NCBI GenBank assembly: GCA_021018815.1 | Contig: JAITYX010000025.1 | Location: 5,256,001 to 5,320,000 of the forward strand | DNA from: Talinum fruticosum | Lineage: Eukaryota; Streptophyta; Magnoliopsida; Caryophyllales; Talinaceae | Length of the DNA: 64,000 nt | Direction of reading: 5' to 3' | In this document: in pieces, positions 34,440 to 46,422 of the stretch | How the letters are laid out: each line of letters opens with the position of its first letter | Numbering within the stretch: position 1 is the first letter of the stretch | The notes under the pieces: generated by a model | What the model was told of the DNA's origin: nothing | What the model saw: the letters and a program-made list of their open reading frames with translations, nothing else | Databases searched by the model: none | Program-made: the position numbers and the translations under genes

Positions 34440-36012
34440 ATTAAGATGGAGGAGGAGCTGTGCGAGTGGAGGCGAGAAGAACAGGGACTTTGTCTACATC
34501 CGTAACCCCGATTGGATGTAGCTGGTTAAGGCGAAGTTGGGGAAAGTTAGGAAATTGTAGCGCAGCCTTGCGAATTAGAGTTTGTTCCTCCTCCGGTTGT
34601 TCTTCTACACCCGCAGCCTCTTCGGTTGGAGGCTATTGAACTGAGGAGGAAGCTTTTGACTCGCCTGCATCACTAGCCTCTTCCGAGAGAAGGCTGAGGA
34701 TGATATGAGGAGATCACCGTAGGTTCTTTTTCCCTTTGCCCTCGGTTTAGGCAACTCCTTCTTCTTCTTACGGTGTTCTTGCGTGCTGCTTCTTCTCCTC
34801 CTTCTTGTTATTTTAACTTGGACTGATGCTGGTTCTTGAGAGGATGGTTCTTAGACCTCAGCAGCTTTAGATCTTTTGTCATGCAGGTGTCGAATTTGAT
34901 CTTGTTCACGTTTCATCACCTTCTTCAGCTCTCCAACCAAGGCTTGATTCCGGTCGATCCGACGCTGAGCCTTACTCCGGAACTAAGTCAAATTTGGCAT
35001 GAAAGCCTGGAAAGCTGTCACAACTGCTTGCAGCTCTTTAGCTAGGGTAGCAAGCTGGGTTGCCACCTTCGAAGTAACTCAATAGAAGGGGCGAGTGAGA
35101 AGATGAAGGTCGAACAATAGAAAGGGGGTTTGAGAGTCTTTCCGAGTCTAAGGTGAAGGAGAAGGAGCAAGTTCGGATGAGTGAGCCTAGATACTAGGTC
35201 GAATTTCCTGGTATCCTAGACTGATGACATTACATTTGCCTATACAAACGGCATGCTCTAAAAATTTGTCCGGATCGAAGGAAGATCCACCTTAAACCGA
35301 GTGAAAAATAGCATAGATAAAAGCTCCAAAAGGAAGAGGAGGCTTCTTCCGGTAAGCGGGAACATGAACCATATATTCCAAGATAAAAGAGAATGAGGTC
35401 AACCTCATACCCTTCACGAATATCAAAGAGAACCTTAAGAACTTTACTTGTTAGGGTTCCCTTTGGAGGGATAGAAGCGAGAAGAAAGTCCTCATCATAA
35501 TGAAGCAAAGAAGCTTTGCTTCGAGCTCATCTAAGTCACACAAAAGTTCTTTCAAGACTTTGGATCCTCCTTGGAATATTAATCAAAGAAGTCATCAGCT
35601 ATTTCATTGAATGGAATAGGGTTAGAGTTCAAGAATAGAGTTTGTACCCCGAAGAGTTTGTGGAGAAGAGAGAGATTGATGCGAATGGTTTTGCCTTAAT
35701 GAGCATGGAGATTACATTATTTCTTACATACATTTTAGAATAGATCTAAGTGATGAGTTACGGGTTGATGTAATAAAAAAACACAGTACTCGTAAGCACA
35801 TGTGTTGAGCATAGGCTAAATCTAAGAAAATTTGTTGGTAGAGAAGAATTTCTCTTCTATGAAATAGTGTTGGGCTATGATGAGTTTGTTATCATCGAGG
35901 GCATGGGCTTTTCCTTAGATGGATCTTTCTAAGGATTCTCGGAGCGAGTGGATCTGGTTTTAGCCTTCTTTGTGGCTAAACCTCCTTCCATGGCGCTTCC
36001 TCTCTTAGGCAT
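34440..36012 (-). pseudogene. SIRE envelope-like ORF, minus strand
   Basis: Start ATG at 36012-36010 reads MPKRGSAMEGGLATKKAKT. Further pieces: a region with HYDEDFLLASIPPKGTLTSK and VLFDIREGYEVDLILF (about 35508-35400), a Q/K-rich helical segment around 35000-34850, a proline/glutamate-rich stretch, and the end V-P-V-L-L-A-S-T-R-T-A-P-P-P-S near 34440-34500. Domain order matches the plus-strand copy at 5521-7117. Multiple stops and frameshifts. Function unknown; called envelope-like from its position after pol. Confidence 0.7.
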
Positions 36013-36149
36013 GATTGACAAAGAGTAAGAGGAGTTGAGTGAAAGAGAGAGAAGAGAGTATATGAATGAGGAGTTTCTTAGTATACAAGCAAAGAGTGCA
36101 AGAATGAGAGCAAGAAATAGGAAAGTGATCGAATGAGAATGAAGTGGTG

Positions 36150-36160
36150 TTATTTATAGA
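36150..36160 (-). promoter_or_regulatory. TATA-type element in pol-env spacer
   Basis: Inverse of tctataaata, about 140 bp upstream of the env-like ATG at 36012. Same position class as the element at 5261. Confidence 0.4.
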
Positions 36161-36565
36161 ATGAAAGCTTTCATTAAACAAAAGCCTTTCTAACTGAGCC
36201 CTCAAAGTAACGGTTAGTAGACTGTTGAGTACTCTAGTGAGTAACAACTATCTTCGAGCCGGTTCCCTCTAATGGCTAGTTTACGGACTCTTCGTGTGCT
36301 AGAGAGAGAAAATATATTTTCGAAAATGTTTCTAAGATTCTCCATTAATCTAGAGATGATCTCGAAGTTTGATGTCCATTTTGCTCATAAACCGAGTCCG
36401 ACTCGGTGATGTGTCCGAGTGACTCGAGAACACACTCGGAAAACTAGTAACTCGTAGCTTAGTCTTATCTTGATTCAAGCTGATCCATTTGTTATTCACT
36501 GAGAAAGCATACCAATAAATCAAATTCTCAATAACTCATGCAACAAATCAGATAATCATGTAATT

Positions 36566-38140
36566 AACATGCCAAGTTCATTCCTAATAAAGCAAAACAG
36601 ATTTTCACTCAAAGCTTTTGTGAAAATATCAGCTAATTAAAATTTGGTAGGAAATATCACCTTTCTCAAAATGGTCTCTCAGAAAATGATACATGACCTC
36701 AATGTGTTTCGTTTTAGAGTGCTGAAGTGGATTCTTGGTGATGCTGATGGCACTTTGATCATAACAATTTATTGGGACATATATGAATGACAACCCTAGG
36801 TCCTCGAAGTGTTGCTCGATCAAGAGAGTCATAGCATAACAATCTCCAGCTGCTATGTACTCAACCTCAGCGAGTTGATAAAGACACTGAGTTTTGCTTC
36901 TTTGAATGCCAGGAGATGAGTGATTGATCCAAAAATTGGCATGCTCCAAATGTGCTCTTTCAATGAACTTTGTATCCATCATAGTCGGCATTTGAGTAAC
37001 TAGTGAGGGTCGGATCGGAGTCCTTTGAGTACGAGAGACTAAGTGTGTGAGTCCTTGTAAGATATCTAAAAATTCTATACCTAACATGATATATGGCCTA
37101 CTAACTGTGAGATCATGTAAAGATCCAACCATACCTCTGTAGAGTTTCGATCTACAACTTTACCTTTTTCATCCGAGTCCAGTTCAGATCTGCTACTTAT
37201 TGGTGTTACTACATGTTTCATATCTTGTAGCTTGTACTTCTTCAATAAATGCTTGGTGTATTTTGATTGATGAATATACATGTCAACCTTCTCTTGCTTG
37301 ATTTCATATCGAAGGAAGAAATTGAGTTCTCCATCATACTCACTTGGAACTCCTGTCTCATTAACTCGGAAAACTCTTGGCATAGAGTTTTATTAGTAAC
37401 TAAAAATATAATGTCTTCAACATAAACCTAAATGATAAGAAAATCATTCCCATTGGTTTTTGTAAAAAGTGTTTTGTCAATAAGACCTCTTTTGAAGATA
37501 TTTTCAACCAAGAAACTACTTAGTCTTTCATACCAAGCTCTGGGAGCTTGTTTTAAACCATACAACGCTCTTTCCAATTTGAAAACATGATATGAAATTG
37601 AGAGTTTTCAAATCCAGGAGGTAACTCAACATAAACTTCTTCTTGAATATAACCATTGAGAAATGCACACTTAGCATCCATTTGATAAAGTTGAATGTTC
37701 ACTCTAGATGCAAATGCTAAGAGAATTCTAATTGCCTCGATCCTAGCAACATGTGCAATGGTTTCCCCACGATCAATTCCGTCTTCTTAGTAATATCCCT
37801 GAGCAACTAATCCGGCCTTATTTCTGAATACATATCCTCTATCATCTAGGTTGTTCTTAAAAACCTGTTTGGTTCTTATTATTGGGTGGTTAGAAGTTCG
37901 TTTGGTCGGAGTCTAGAGTTGGTTCATTTCAAATTGAGTTTATTCTTCTTGCATGGCCTCTACCCATTCAGGTTCAAGTAGGGCGTCTAGTACATTTTTA
38001 CGTTCAATTAATGAAATGAGTGTTGAAAATGCACATAGATTTTGCAAAGAAGAACGAGTTTTTACCTTCATTGTTGATATGAGAAAGAATATTCTCGGGT
38101 GGGTGACTTGGATGCATATTTGAAAGCTTTATTTGTCCTT
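36566..38140 (-). pseudogene. SIRE reverse transcriptase and RNase H
   Basis: Minus strand. The RT start region reads VEAMQEE, then KAGLVAQGYY, QLYQMDAKCAFLNGYIQEEV (about 37690-37640). The active site reads YVED (37424-37413), where the family has YVDD, so a catalytic aspartate is changed. Next come GELNFFLRYEIKQ, YTKHLLKKYKLQDMKHVVTP (37340-37190). RNase H follows with AEVEYIAAGDCYAMTLLIEQ and N-P-L-Q-H-S-K-T-K-H-I-E-V (36850-36680). Frameshifts and stops separate the parts. RT copies the element RNA into DNA and RNase H removes the template. Confidence 0.8.
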
Positions 38141-38144
38141 TAGT

Positions 38145-39400
38145 TTACCATGTTTGTTGGTTGAATGGTCTAATCTTTAGTTGGTTCTCATTCTTAAACA
38201 TCATCATAAGTTTGTCCTTAAGAATTCTGAGCTGGCTCTTGAACTGGAGCATTCGGGTTGCTTTAATTCCCTTGTTTTGATTAAGTATGAGCTCAACTCC
38301 AACTATATCATCTTCATCTTTGTTGAGCTTGAGATCCCATAAAGTATATTCACTTGTCCTCCCATGATCAATCTCATCAAAGACAACGTGGATACTTTCT
38401 TCCACTTTGTTAGTTCTCTTGTTAAAGATTATATATTCTTTACTATAAGATGAATAACCCATAAATAAACCTTCATCCGACTAGGCATCCAACTTAGTCG
38501 GATGTTCCTTACCATTGTTATTCACATAGCATTTACACCGAATGGTTTGATGTAAGAAATGTTGTGCTTCTTTCCCTTTTATAGCTCATAAGGTGTCTTC
38601 TTCATAATGGCTGTGATGAGGCATCTGTTTAGTGTACAATTTGTTTTCTTGATCGCCTTAGCCTACAAAAATTAAGGTGGATCATTTTCAATCATCTTTG
38701 TCCTTCCTATTTCATCAAGTGTTCTGTTCTTTCTCTCCACTACTTTATTAAGGTGAGGAGTTCTTGGTGTTGAAAAGTTATGGGAGATGCCATTCTTGTC
38801 ACAAAAGTCTTCAAATTCTAAGTAATTGAACCCCGTTCCATGGTCGGTTCGTATTCTCCTAATCTAATTCTTAGACTCGACTTGAATTTTCCTATAGATC
38901 TTAGTGAATTCACTAAATGTTTCATTCTTGTATTTCAAAAAACACACCTAGGTAAATTGTGAGTAATCATCAACAATAACTAGTATATATGATTTACCTT
39001 GTTAGCTTTTGACGGGAATTTAACCACACAAATCCATATGAATCAATTCAAGCATTTTGGATATAGATACTTGTCTTGAGTGGCTTAAATGATGATCTTA
39101 CTTGCATTCCTTTTGTGCATGGCTCACATATCTCATCTTTCTTATATGCATAATTAGGTAAACCCTAACTAATCCATGAGTTGCAAGCTTCTTAATGGTA
39201 TGCATACTGATATGCCCTAGTTTATGATGCCATGTGCATGAATGATAATTAAGAGGAGCTTTTAAGCATGATAAATCTTTACTAGAATCCGGAAGAGGAA
39301 TGGTGTAAGTGTTACCTAAACTTAGACCTTAAAGCTTTGTTTCTTTGGTGACTGTAGCAAAAATGAAGTAGTTGGTCTTAGTGAATCTTACCTCTTAAGC
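38145..39400 (-). pseudogene. SIRE integrase
   Basis: Minus strand. PRTPHLNKVVERKNRTLDEI (about 38770-38700) is the region after the catalytic core with the glutamate of the DDE triad (V-E-R-K-N-R). Upstream is TNHGTGFNYLEFEDFCD (about 38850-38800), where the family has D-x-G-x-E-F, so the motif is damaged. The C-terminal part 38462-38145 reads MGYSSYSKEYIIFNKRTNKV and ESIHVVFDE, the typical end of SIRE integrase before RT. Dead by stops. Confidence 0.75.
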
Positions 39401-39404
39401 TTTG

Positions 39405-39640
39405 TCACATAAGCCGAGAGATGTTCGGAAGATTGTACTTGAGCCCTTTGATAAGGTAAATTGGACTGATTGAGCTGTCTCTTTGACCAATTTGTCCAAT
39501 TCTAACTGTTTTTCCTTTGCTATTGTCTCTAAATATGGCTTTTCCTCCTTTCATTCCTTCTAATTCTAAGGAGTGTCTTGAGTCTCCAAACATATGGCAT
39601 GAGTACCCATTGTCTAAGTACTAATGACCCTTTCGTTTCG
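39405..39640 (-). pseudogene. SIRE protease / GAG-pre-integrase fragment
   Basis: Minus strand MFGDSRHSLELEGMKGG, FRDNSKGKTVRIGQIGQRDS, IYLIKGLKYNLPNIS, the segment between the D-S/N-G protease site and integrase in copia elements. The protease site reads Y-L-D-N-G-Y just upstream (about 39620). The final LKYNL-NIS word is the spot where another SIRE copy of this window was hit by an insertion (44532/52364). Confidence 0.75.
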
Positions 39641-41330
39641 AGTGATCTACAAAACATAATGAAATTAAACCTTCTTCCATCCTTTTAGAAATCTAGTAAT
39701 AGTTTTTACTATGCTCTTTTTGTGAGGAAGAACAGTTTTCGGAACCCAGATTTGAATAATTTTGGGTTTGGTCTTATTCTGAGTCCGCCTTCTAGAGAAG
39801 CTGAGTCCGTGTCTCTATTCTTTGAAAACCTTTCCTTTTGTAAACAAGTTAAGGAGGCTTTTTGATGAAAGGTTGTCTAGGTTCGATCCTTTTTCTCTAT
39901 GAATGAATGGGACCATGCTCAGCATTCCTGAACTTAACGGTTACGGAATTAGTTTTGAAAAGATTGTTATAAGAATTATCTTTCTCGTCGACTTTGTAAC
40001 CAAGACCTCCTTTTCGAAATGAGACACATTGACGACCAAGTAGTAAATCAAGGTTTTCTAAACTTCAGTGAGTTTTAAAACCAACTCTTGAGACTCATTG
40101 AGCTTCTATTTTAGTTACTCATTCTCTATTCCGAGACAACCACACTCGGTCTCATTCTCTATTCAAAGTGATGTTATTAGTAGTAAGAGACTCTAGTTGC
40201 TTTTTCAATACATAATAGTCGAGAATTAGACTTTTCTTTCAAAGTAAAAATATATCTATTGAATTACCTTCTTAGGATCTGTCTCCTCAACATCCGAGCC
40301 ATCAATGTCCGACTAAAATCCAACTTACGAATTCGGCGGTGCCATGAGATACTTTGAGTCATCGGAATCATCATCTTCTTCGAATCATCATCACTCCAGG
40401 TAGCCACCATAGCCTTTTTCTTCTTTCTGTCCTTTTTTCACTTTGGACTGTCCTTTACTATGTGCTTCTTGCTGCCACACTCAAAATAGCTACGGTTCTT
40501 AGTTAAAGGCAAATTGAACGAGGATGAGTATATACCTTTCTTATGTCTCTTGTAGAACTCCTAGTATGGCCTCCTTTGTCACTTTTATATTTCATTATCT
40601 TCTTAAAACCTCGGGAATGAGTGGCATGGGATCTTCTTTAGAATCTAAGGAACTCGGACTTGGTCGTATGTCTTCTAAAGCCTTTAGTGCAATGTTTCTT
40701 TTGGTATTGACCTGCTTTCTCTACTTCTAGGTGTAGCTCCTCGGTGATTAATTTACCAATGAGCTCATCTAGCTTCAATTGAGAGAAATCTTGAGCTTCT
40801 TCAAATGTTGTCACCTTTGGACCCCATCTTCTCTTCGGTAGACTCCTTAGAATTTTTCGGACAAGTTCATCATAGGAGATCATTCTTCCAAGAGAGTTGA
40901 GATTATTGATAATCTTAGTGAAGCAAATGCACATCTAAATGATGTTATTCTCGAGGCTCCATTTTGAACAACTCGTATTTGTGAAGAAACCGACTTATCT
41001 TCGCTTACTTCACTTAACTGCTTCCTTCATAAGTGTTGACCAGTGTATCCCATTCTTCTTTGGTCTGTGTCATATGTAGACGCTCTATTCTATTCTTCTG
41101 AATTGATTGCACACATAGGAGTGTTCATGGTTTTGTACTTCTCATTGTCTTTAGTGGTAAATGCGAGACTTCACGTTGGGTATAGATCTTGTTCCTTCCA
41201 TCTTCATGGGAGTGAAGTTACCATGTTGAATAAAGTTCCAGACCTCCTCATCATAGTCCTAGATGAAGCACTCCATCATCTTCTTCTAGTGTTCGAAATT
41301 TGAACCTTTTGAACTTGGGTGTTTTGGTGA
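39641..41330 (-). pseudogene. SIRE gag
   Basis: Minus strand. Open at 40934-40638: MCICFTKIINNLNSLGRM, ELVRKILRSLPKRRW, LDELIGKLITEELHLEVEKA, the hallmark of a copia gag (UBN2 class). A decayed zinc knuckle near 40500-40440 reads YFECGSKKHIVKD, with C-G-x-x-x-H kept and the outer cysteines lost. The N-terminus lies near 41330-41200 (words like D-Y-D-E-E-V-W). About 800 bp between gag and protease are decayed beyond clear reading. Confidence 0.75.
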
Positions 41331-41410
41331 AAGATCTTCCTTAATCGAAGTCTCCATTCTTATGAGCCATCTTACCTTCGGACCTTTGGATTATGAGATC
41401 CTTTTGAAAG

Positions 41411-41427
41411 GCTAAGCTCGATACTAA
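41411..41427 (-). other. Primer binding site, initiator-Met type (inverted, decayed)
   Basis: Inverse reads tagtatcgagcttagcc next to the LTR end at 41429. The canonical site is TGGTATCAGAGC; the plus-strand copy at 43935 has the same CGAGC variant. Confidence 0.6.
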
Positions 41428-41428
41428 A

Positions 41429-42463
41429 TGAAGGTTTCCTGTTGTAAAGGTTATGTCACCCGAGAAAAGGGGTGAATAGGGCGATGGAAGATTTTTGTGA
41501 ATTAACAAAGTATTCTACTCAACAAACACTTATAAAGAAATTCTAAGTCTAGAATAGATTCAAAAACGAGATAAACACACAAAATATACGTGGAAGCCCT
41601 CCTGGACAATAAACCACGGACAGTTCTAATTCAAGCACCAAGTCAAATCCACTATTTTAAATCCACAAAATATAAGGACTATCTCATTATAGAATTTCTC
41701 CCTTTGACAATTCACTTACAAGTTTTTCCTAGACTCAGAAATTCCCTTATCCGATCTAGTATTTCCTAACCGAGGGAACCTTTACACATAGGGACAACTG
41801 AACCAAGTTAACGATTACGGCTCGGTCAAGGAACTTACTAGAGAAATGAAAGTGTAAAAGTGATTACAAGACTTTCTCTTTACAACTCGGAAAGTGGCAA
41901 CTTAAGAACTAGAGTTGTAAGCTAAAAGATTGGGTGAAAGCAGATTTTATTTATTTCCAGCAATATTCAAGTCTTGTACGAAGGCTTCAGCTTATACTCG
42001 GTAGGACGAGTATTCGTTAAGGCTTGTTATAGACTTGTGAGCTCTATTAGTCTGTTGTAATACATAGTTTGAGTCACACATAAACGGAGCGGTGGCAAGA
42101 TGAAAGTTGTGCTTTGTTCCTTGGCTCAAAAAGTAGTCAATTCCACCGATTGTGACTGGAATATGGGCTGGAAACAAGCTGTTAGACCCAACGTTTATGT
42201 TTACCGAGATGTAGAAACAAACAACTCTAACACGGTGTTTGAGCCTTGTCCACAAAAGGTGTTTTTCGGTTCATCGGTGTTTAACGGCTACAAAACAGTT
42301 GCTTTTGCTTTTCAAAATAAGATTAAAATACTTTAATTAACATACAAAAACAAATCAAAGTGGTACTCAAACCATAAAAATACTTTGGTCCAAGATTAGG
42401 CAACGGTAATAATTAGGTACTAAATTATCTTTAGACTGAAATAATGAAATTTTCTGAATCTAA
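41429..42463 (-). repeat. SIRE 5' LTR, truncated
   Basis: Left edge tgaaggttt is the inverse of the LTR end. The stretch is collinear with other inverted LTRs up to gaatctaa at 42463, where about 450 bp of the LTR start are missing and a plus-strand LTR begins exactly. Confidence 0.8.
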
Positions 42464-43932
42464 TGAAGACTCATATTTTAACTACAAATATCTTATGAAA
42501 GACTCAGGTATAAACTTCTATCTCTCTTGAGTTTTCATTGCAAGTCATTCCGAGCTTCATAAAAACTCATATCTAAGTTTTCGTCTTTGTTATGAGTGAC
42601 TCGGATATCACTTTGTTTTATATCTTCTCTACTGAGGTATTCGACCTACTCATAATCTACTTTAACCATTATATGATCAAATAATTCTTTTAACGCATCT
42701 TTTCTAAGAGCCGACTATGTTTATTAACTCGGAATCAAGTCATTCTCTACTCGGTTCGTGTAAGCCGGTTTATATCTTAAAAGATTATTTGAAAGATCAA
42801 GTTCACTTTCTCTTATTGTTATTGTTCTACTTGATCTTTCTCGAAGTTATTCTAAGCTGAGTTTTAACCTATTTGATATTAGACTCGAAATAATCCATTC
42901 TTCCGAGGCTAAAGATAATTAATCATTTAATTATTATCTATAGCTAACCTTGGACGAAAGTACTTTATAATTTGAGAACCAATGTGGTTTGCATTTCTAG
43001 GTTATTCAAACCAAGCTAATATATCTTTTTGAATTTTAAAAGCAACCGGCTTCTAGTCTGTTAAACACAAACAGACATTTTTAGCCAATTCTAGACAGGA
43101 CTCGAAACGAGTGTCATGGTTGTCTATTTCCAAAACTAGAAAAATCCAACGCTACGCTGAACAATGGTTTCCGCCTTGCTTTTCGAGACAACACCAGTTG
43201 ATTAGAACACCTTTTGGAGCAAATAGTCGTTGCCCAACGTTTACACTCCAACGGATCTTTTCCGATTGACTAAGAAAGGCCCTTTCCAATACGGCTAGTA
43301 AAGACTTCAGTCCAGAAACCAGACTCAACGGCTACTATGCTTGATCATCTATAAATAGAAGCCACTTCACAAGACTTGAAGATTTGCTGAAACTATTGAT
43401 CAATACGCTACCTAATTCTCTTAGTGTATTAGTCACTCAATCTTCTACTTACAACTCCAAGTCCGTACTTAATATTTTTCGAGTTTTAATGTCTTGTAAT
43501 CAATTACATACTTCTCCTACTTTACGAGTAAGGGCCCTTGACACAGCTGTAAGGGTTAACTCAGCTCATTTGTCCCTATGTGTAAAGGTTATCTCGGTTA
43601 GGAAGTACTACATCGGATAAGGGAGCTTCTAAGTCTAGGAAAACATTGTAAGGAATTGTCTAAGGGAGAGATTCTGGTAGAGTCGATCCGTTGCATTTTG
43701 AGGATTCAAAATAGTGGATTTGACTTGGTGCTTGGATTAGCACTGTCCGTGGTTTTCTAACCCGGGAAGGTTTCCACGTGTTTCTAAGTGTTTGCTTTTC
43801 TAAGTTTAATCTAGAGTCGGACTCATTTGTTTATCTCGTGTTCAACAAAATTTGTCTAAAGTTCTTTAATTTCCCTCATCACCCTATTCACCCCCTCTAG
43901 GGTGACTTAGACTTTCCAGGAGCAAACCTTCA
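42464..43932 (+). repeat. SIRE 5' LTR (1469 bp), plus strand
   Basis: Starts TGAAGACTC and ends aaaccttca, with ctataaatag at 43349. A primer site follows at 43935, so it is a 5' LTR. Its first base abuts the broken minus-strand LTR. Confidence 0.85.
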
Positions 43933-43934
43933 AT

Positions 43935-43946
43935 TGGTATCGAGCC
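43935..43946 (+). other. Primer binding site, initiator-Met type
   Basis: tggtatcgagcc, 2 bp after the LTR. It pairs with the initiator methionine tRNA 3' end apart from the CAGAG to CGAG difference. Confidence 0.75.
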
Positions 43947-43989
43947 TAGCCTTTCAAAAAAATCTAACAATCCAAAGGTATAAAATCGG

Positions 43990-44532
43990 ATGGCTCATAA
44001 CATTAGAAAGTTCGATGAAGGAAGGTCTTCCACTAGACCACCAAAGTTAAAAAAAAAAAAACAAACTTCGTGCACTTGGAAGAAACCGATGGAATGCTTT
44101 CTATTGGAGGACTAAGCCTATACCAGTTTACGGAGAAAGCCTACTCCACCTGTTTATAAAAGAAAAGATTTTCAAAAGAAAGAGACACGAGACTCAATTT
44201 TCTAGAAAGAAGACTCAGAATCGGACTAAACCCTAAGTCATTCAAATGCGGGTTCCTAAAAGTTTTCTTCCTCGAAAAGGACCACGAGTAAAGGTAATTA
44301 CTAGGTTCGTTAAAGGAAGTGACAAAGGTTAGTGTGTTTCGACTTGCGAGTAACTGAGAAAAGGACGAAAGGTCATTGGTACTTAGACTCTTTTTTGAGT
44401 TAGAAGATTTTTAAGAAGGCAAACTCACTTCAGGAGATGATAGTAAGGGCAAGATAATTGGAATTGGTAAGATTGGGAAAGGAGACAACCTAGTCAGCCC
44501 AGTCTATCTTGTCAAGGGATTAAAGTACAATC
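43990..44532 (+). pseudogene. SIRE gag start and protease region, interrupted
   Basis: Gag starts MAHNIRKFDEGRSSTRPPK at 43990, then a poly-A run (13 A's at about 44050) shifts the frame. Most of gag is missing. From about 44445 the frame reads GKIIGIGKIGKGDNLVSP, YLVKGLKYN, the same protease/pre-integrase segment as 39405-39593. It stops at LKYN, where a minus-strand SIRE element inserted at 44533. The reading resumes at 52364. Confidence 0.75.
44528..44532 (+). repeat. Target site duplication CAATC (left)
   Basis: CAATC immediately before the inserted LTR edge. It is repeated at 52364-52368. Confidence 0.85.
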
Positions 44533-45989
44533 CGAAGGTTTGCTCTTGGAGAGTCTTGGTTACCCTAAAGGGGCGAGTGAATACGGTGATGAGGAAATTT
44601 TAACAAACTTGGACGATTTAAACTTGAAAAGAATAATCAACACGATCCGAGTCTAGATTGGACTCAAAAGAGTATGAACTATAATTTCCATGGAAAACCA
44701 CGGCCAGTGCTAGTCCAAGCACCAAGTCAAATCCACTATTTTGAATCCACAAAATACGAGTAGATCGACTAAACCGAATTGCTCCCTTAAACAATTCCTT
44801 ACAGAGTTTTCCTAGACTCAAAAATTCCCTTATCCGATCTAATACTTCCTAACCGAGGTAACAATTAGAGCTAGGGACAACTGAGCTGAGTTAACCCTTA
44901 TAGCTCAGTCAAGAGACCTTACTTAGAGAGTAAGAAACAAGTATGTAACTAATTGCAAGACTTTACAACTCGAAAGTATGAATTACAAGCTGGGAGTTGT
45001 AAGTGGAAGATTGAGTATGAATACAATGACTTTTCTTAAGTAATGTGTATTGACAATAATTCCAGCAATCTTTAAGTCTTGAGAGTTGGCTTCTATTTAT
45101 AGATGACCAAGCGAGATAAGCCGTTGTGACTAGTTTCCGAACAAAAGTCCTTTGTGACCATTGTAATGGTTCATCTTAGTGGCATAGAAAAGATTCGTTG
45201 AGATGTGAACGTTGTGTAATAGCTCTTGACTCCTAAGGGTGTTCTAACCAATTGGTGTTCTAAAAGTAGGGTGGAAACCACCATTGAGCTTGCCGTTGAA
45301 GTTTTTCAGTTTTGGAAACAGACAACCCTAACACGACTTCCGGGCCTTGTTCGAAGTAGAAAAGCCTTGTCTGCTGGTGATTGACAACTTGAAGCCGGTT
45401 ACTTTTGTATTTCAAAAATAAGATAACCTCGTTTAGATAAGCTACAAAAGTAAACAATTTTCGTTCTCCAAGTATAAAATACTTTGGTCCATAATTAGGC
45501 AAAGATAATAATTTTATTAAGTGCATAATTATCCGAGGCCTAAAAGAATGGAATTTTCCGAGTCTAATATTCATTATGCTCAAATTCCATCAAAGTTAGT
45601 CTTAAGAAAGATCAAGTTATGAGTGAAAAAATATCCAAGTATAAGTACTTGATTTAGACAAATAACTCTCAAACAAATATGCTGACTTAAAAATAGGAAT
45701 TAACATTGTAATTCACTTTGCTTTGAAATATGCAGTCGAACTCAAATATGAAGTGTTTGAGAGATTATTTGAACATGCAATAAATCTTAGTGGTGTCGGA
45801 GTGACTTAGAGACATCAACGAAAGTTGATAGAGAAGAATGTGTTTTCGGAGGCGGTGGAATCGAATGAAAACATATACAATAGTTTCTATAGTACTCGGA
45901 ATGACTTGTAATCAAAACCTAGGAGGGATGAGGTTCGTACTGTCTTTGGTAGTACTCGAGAATGGTCTAGTTTCGAGTCCGAGTCTTCA
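44533..45989 (-). repeat. SIRE 3' LTR (1457 bp)
   Basis: Left edge CGAAGG (TGAAGG in the partner LTR), right edge gagtcttca. A TATA box occurs inverted at about 45095. It lacks some 19 bp near 44690 that the 5' LTR has. Confidence 0.85.
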
Positions 45990-46238
45990 ATCTCACCCTT
46001 TTTGATGAAAGGCATTCCATACTTTGACCGCACTTTGTTAGTGAAAAAATTATGAGTGTTCATTCCGACTGAGTAGAGTATCTCGGAAAATAGACTAATG
46101 AGTGAATGTTTTGTACTTAGAAAATTTCTGCGGATATCTTGTTTAGCAAGGAATATGAATACTTGCATCGGATCGAGACAAAACAAATGGGAACATAAAT
46201 GGGAACATCTTGTTTAGCAAGGAAAATTTCTGCGGATA

Positions 46239-46300
46239 TCTCATCTAGTTTTGCTCGATATATCGAGTTGTTTCTCTTATTATTATTATTATTTTGCTCT

Positions 46301-46360
<60 letters not shown>

Positions 46361-46422
46361 AGAGCAAAATAATAATAATAATAAGAGAAACAACTCGATA
46401 TATCGAGCAAAACTAGATGAGA
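46239..46422. repeat. Perfect 184-bp hairpin with AT-repeat centre
   Basis: The arms begin tctcatctagttttgctcga and end with its exact complement. About 68 bp on each side pair perfectly, including an ATT/AAT run of five or more triplets. The middle is (TA)n with two cata interruptions. It lies in the untranslated end of a SIRE element, between the PPT and the env-like ORF. The other SIRE copies have no counterpart. Confidence 0.95.

Larger units (their letters stand above)
30671..42463 (-). mobile_element. SIRE copia element, minus strand, near-complete
   Basis: Order in the minus sense: truncated 5' LTR (42463-41429), primer site, gag (about 41330-40430), protease, integrase, RT, RNase H (to about 36566), spacer, env-like ORF (36012-34440), PPT, 3' LTR (33992-30671). 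The 3' LTR is interrupted by a Tat-type LTR plus leader at about 31336-33303. The 5' LTR lacks its outer ~450 bp because a plus-strand SIRE copy starts at 42464, so no target duplication can be tested. Confidence 0.8.

Noticed and set aside
46280..46360. AT repeat as a terminator or origin
   Set aside because: It is the loop of a perfect hairpin; no replication or termination signal can be argued from AT content in plant DNA.
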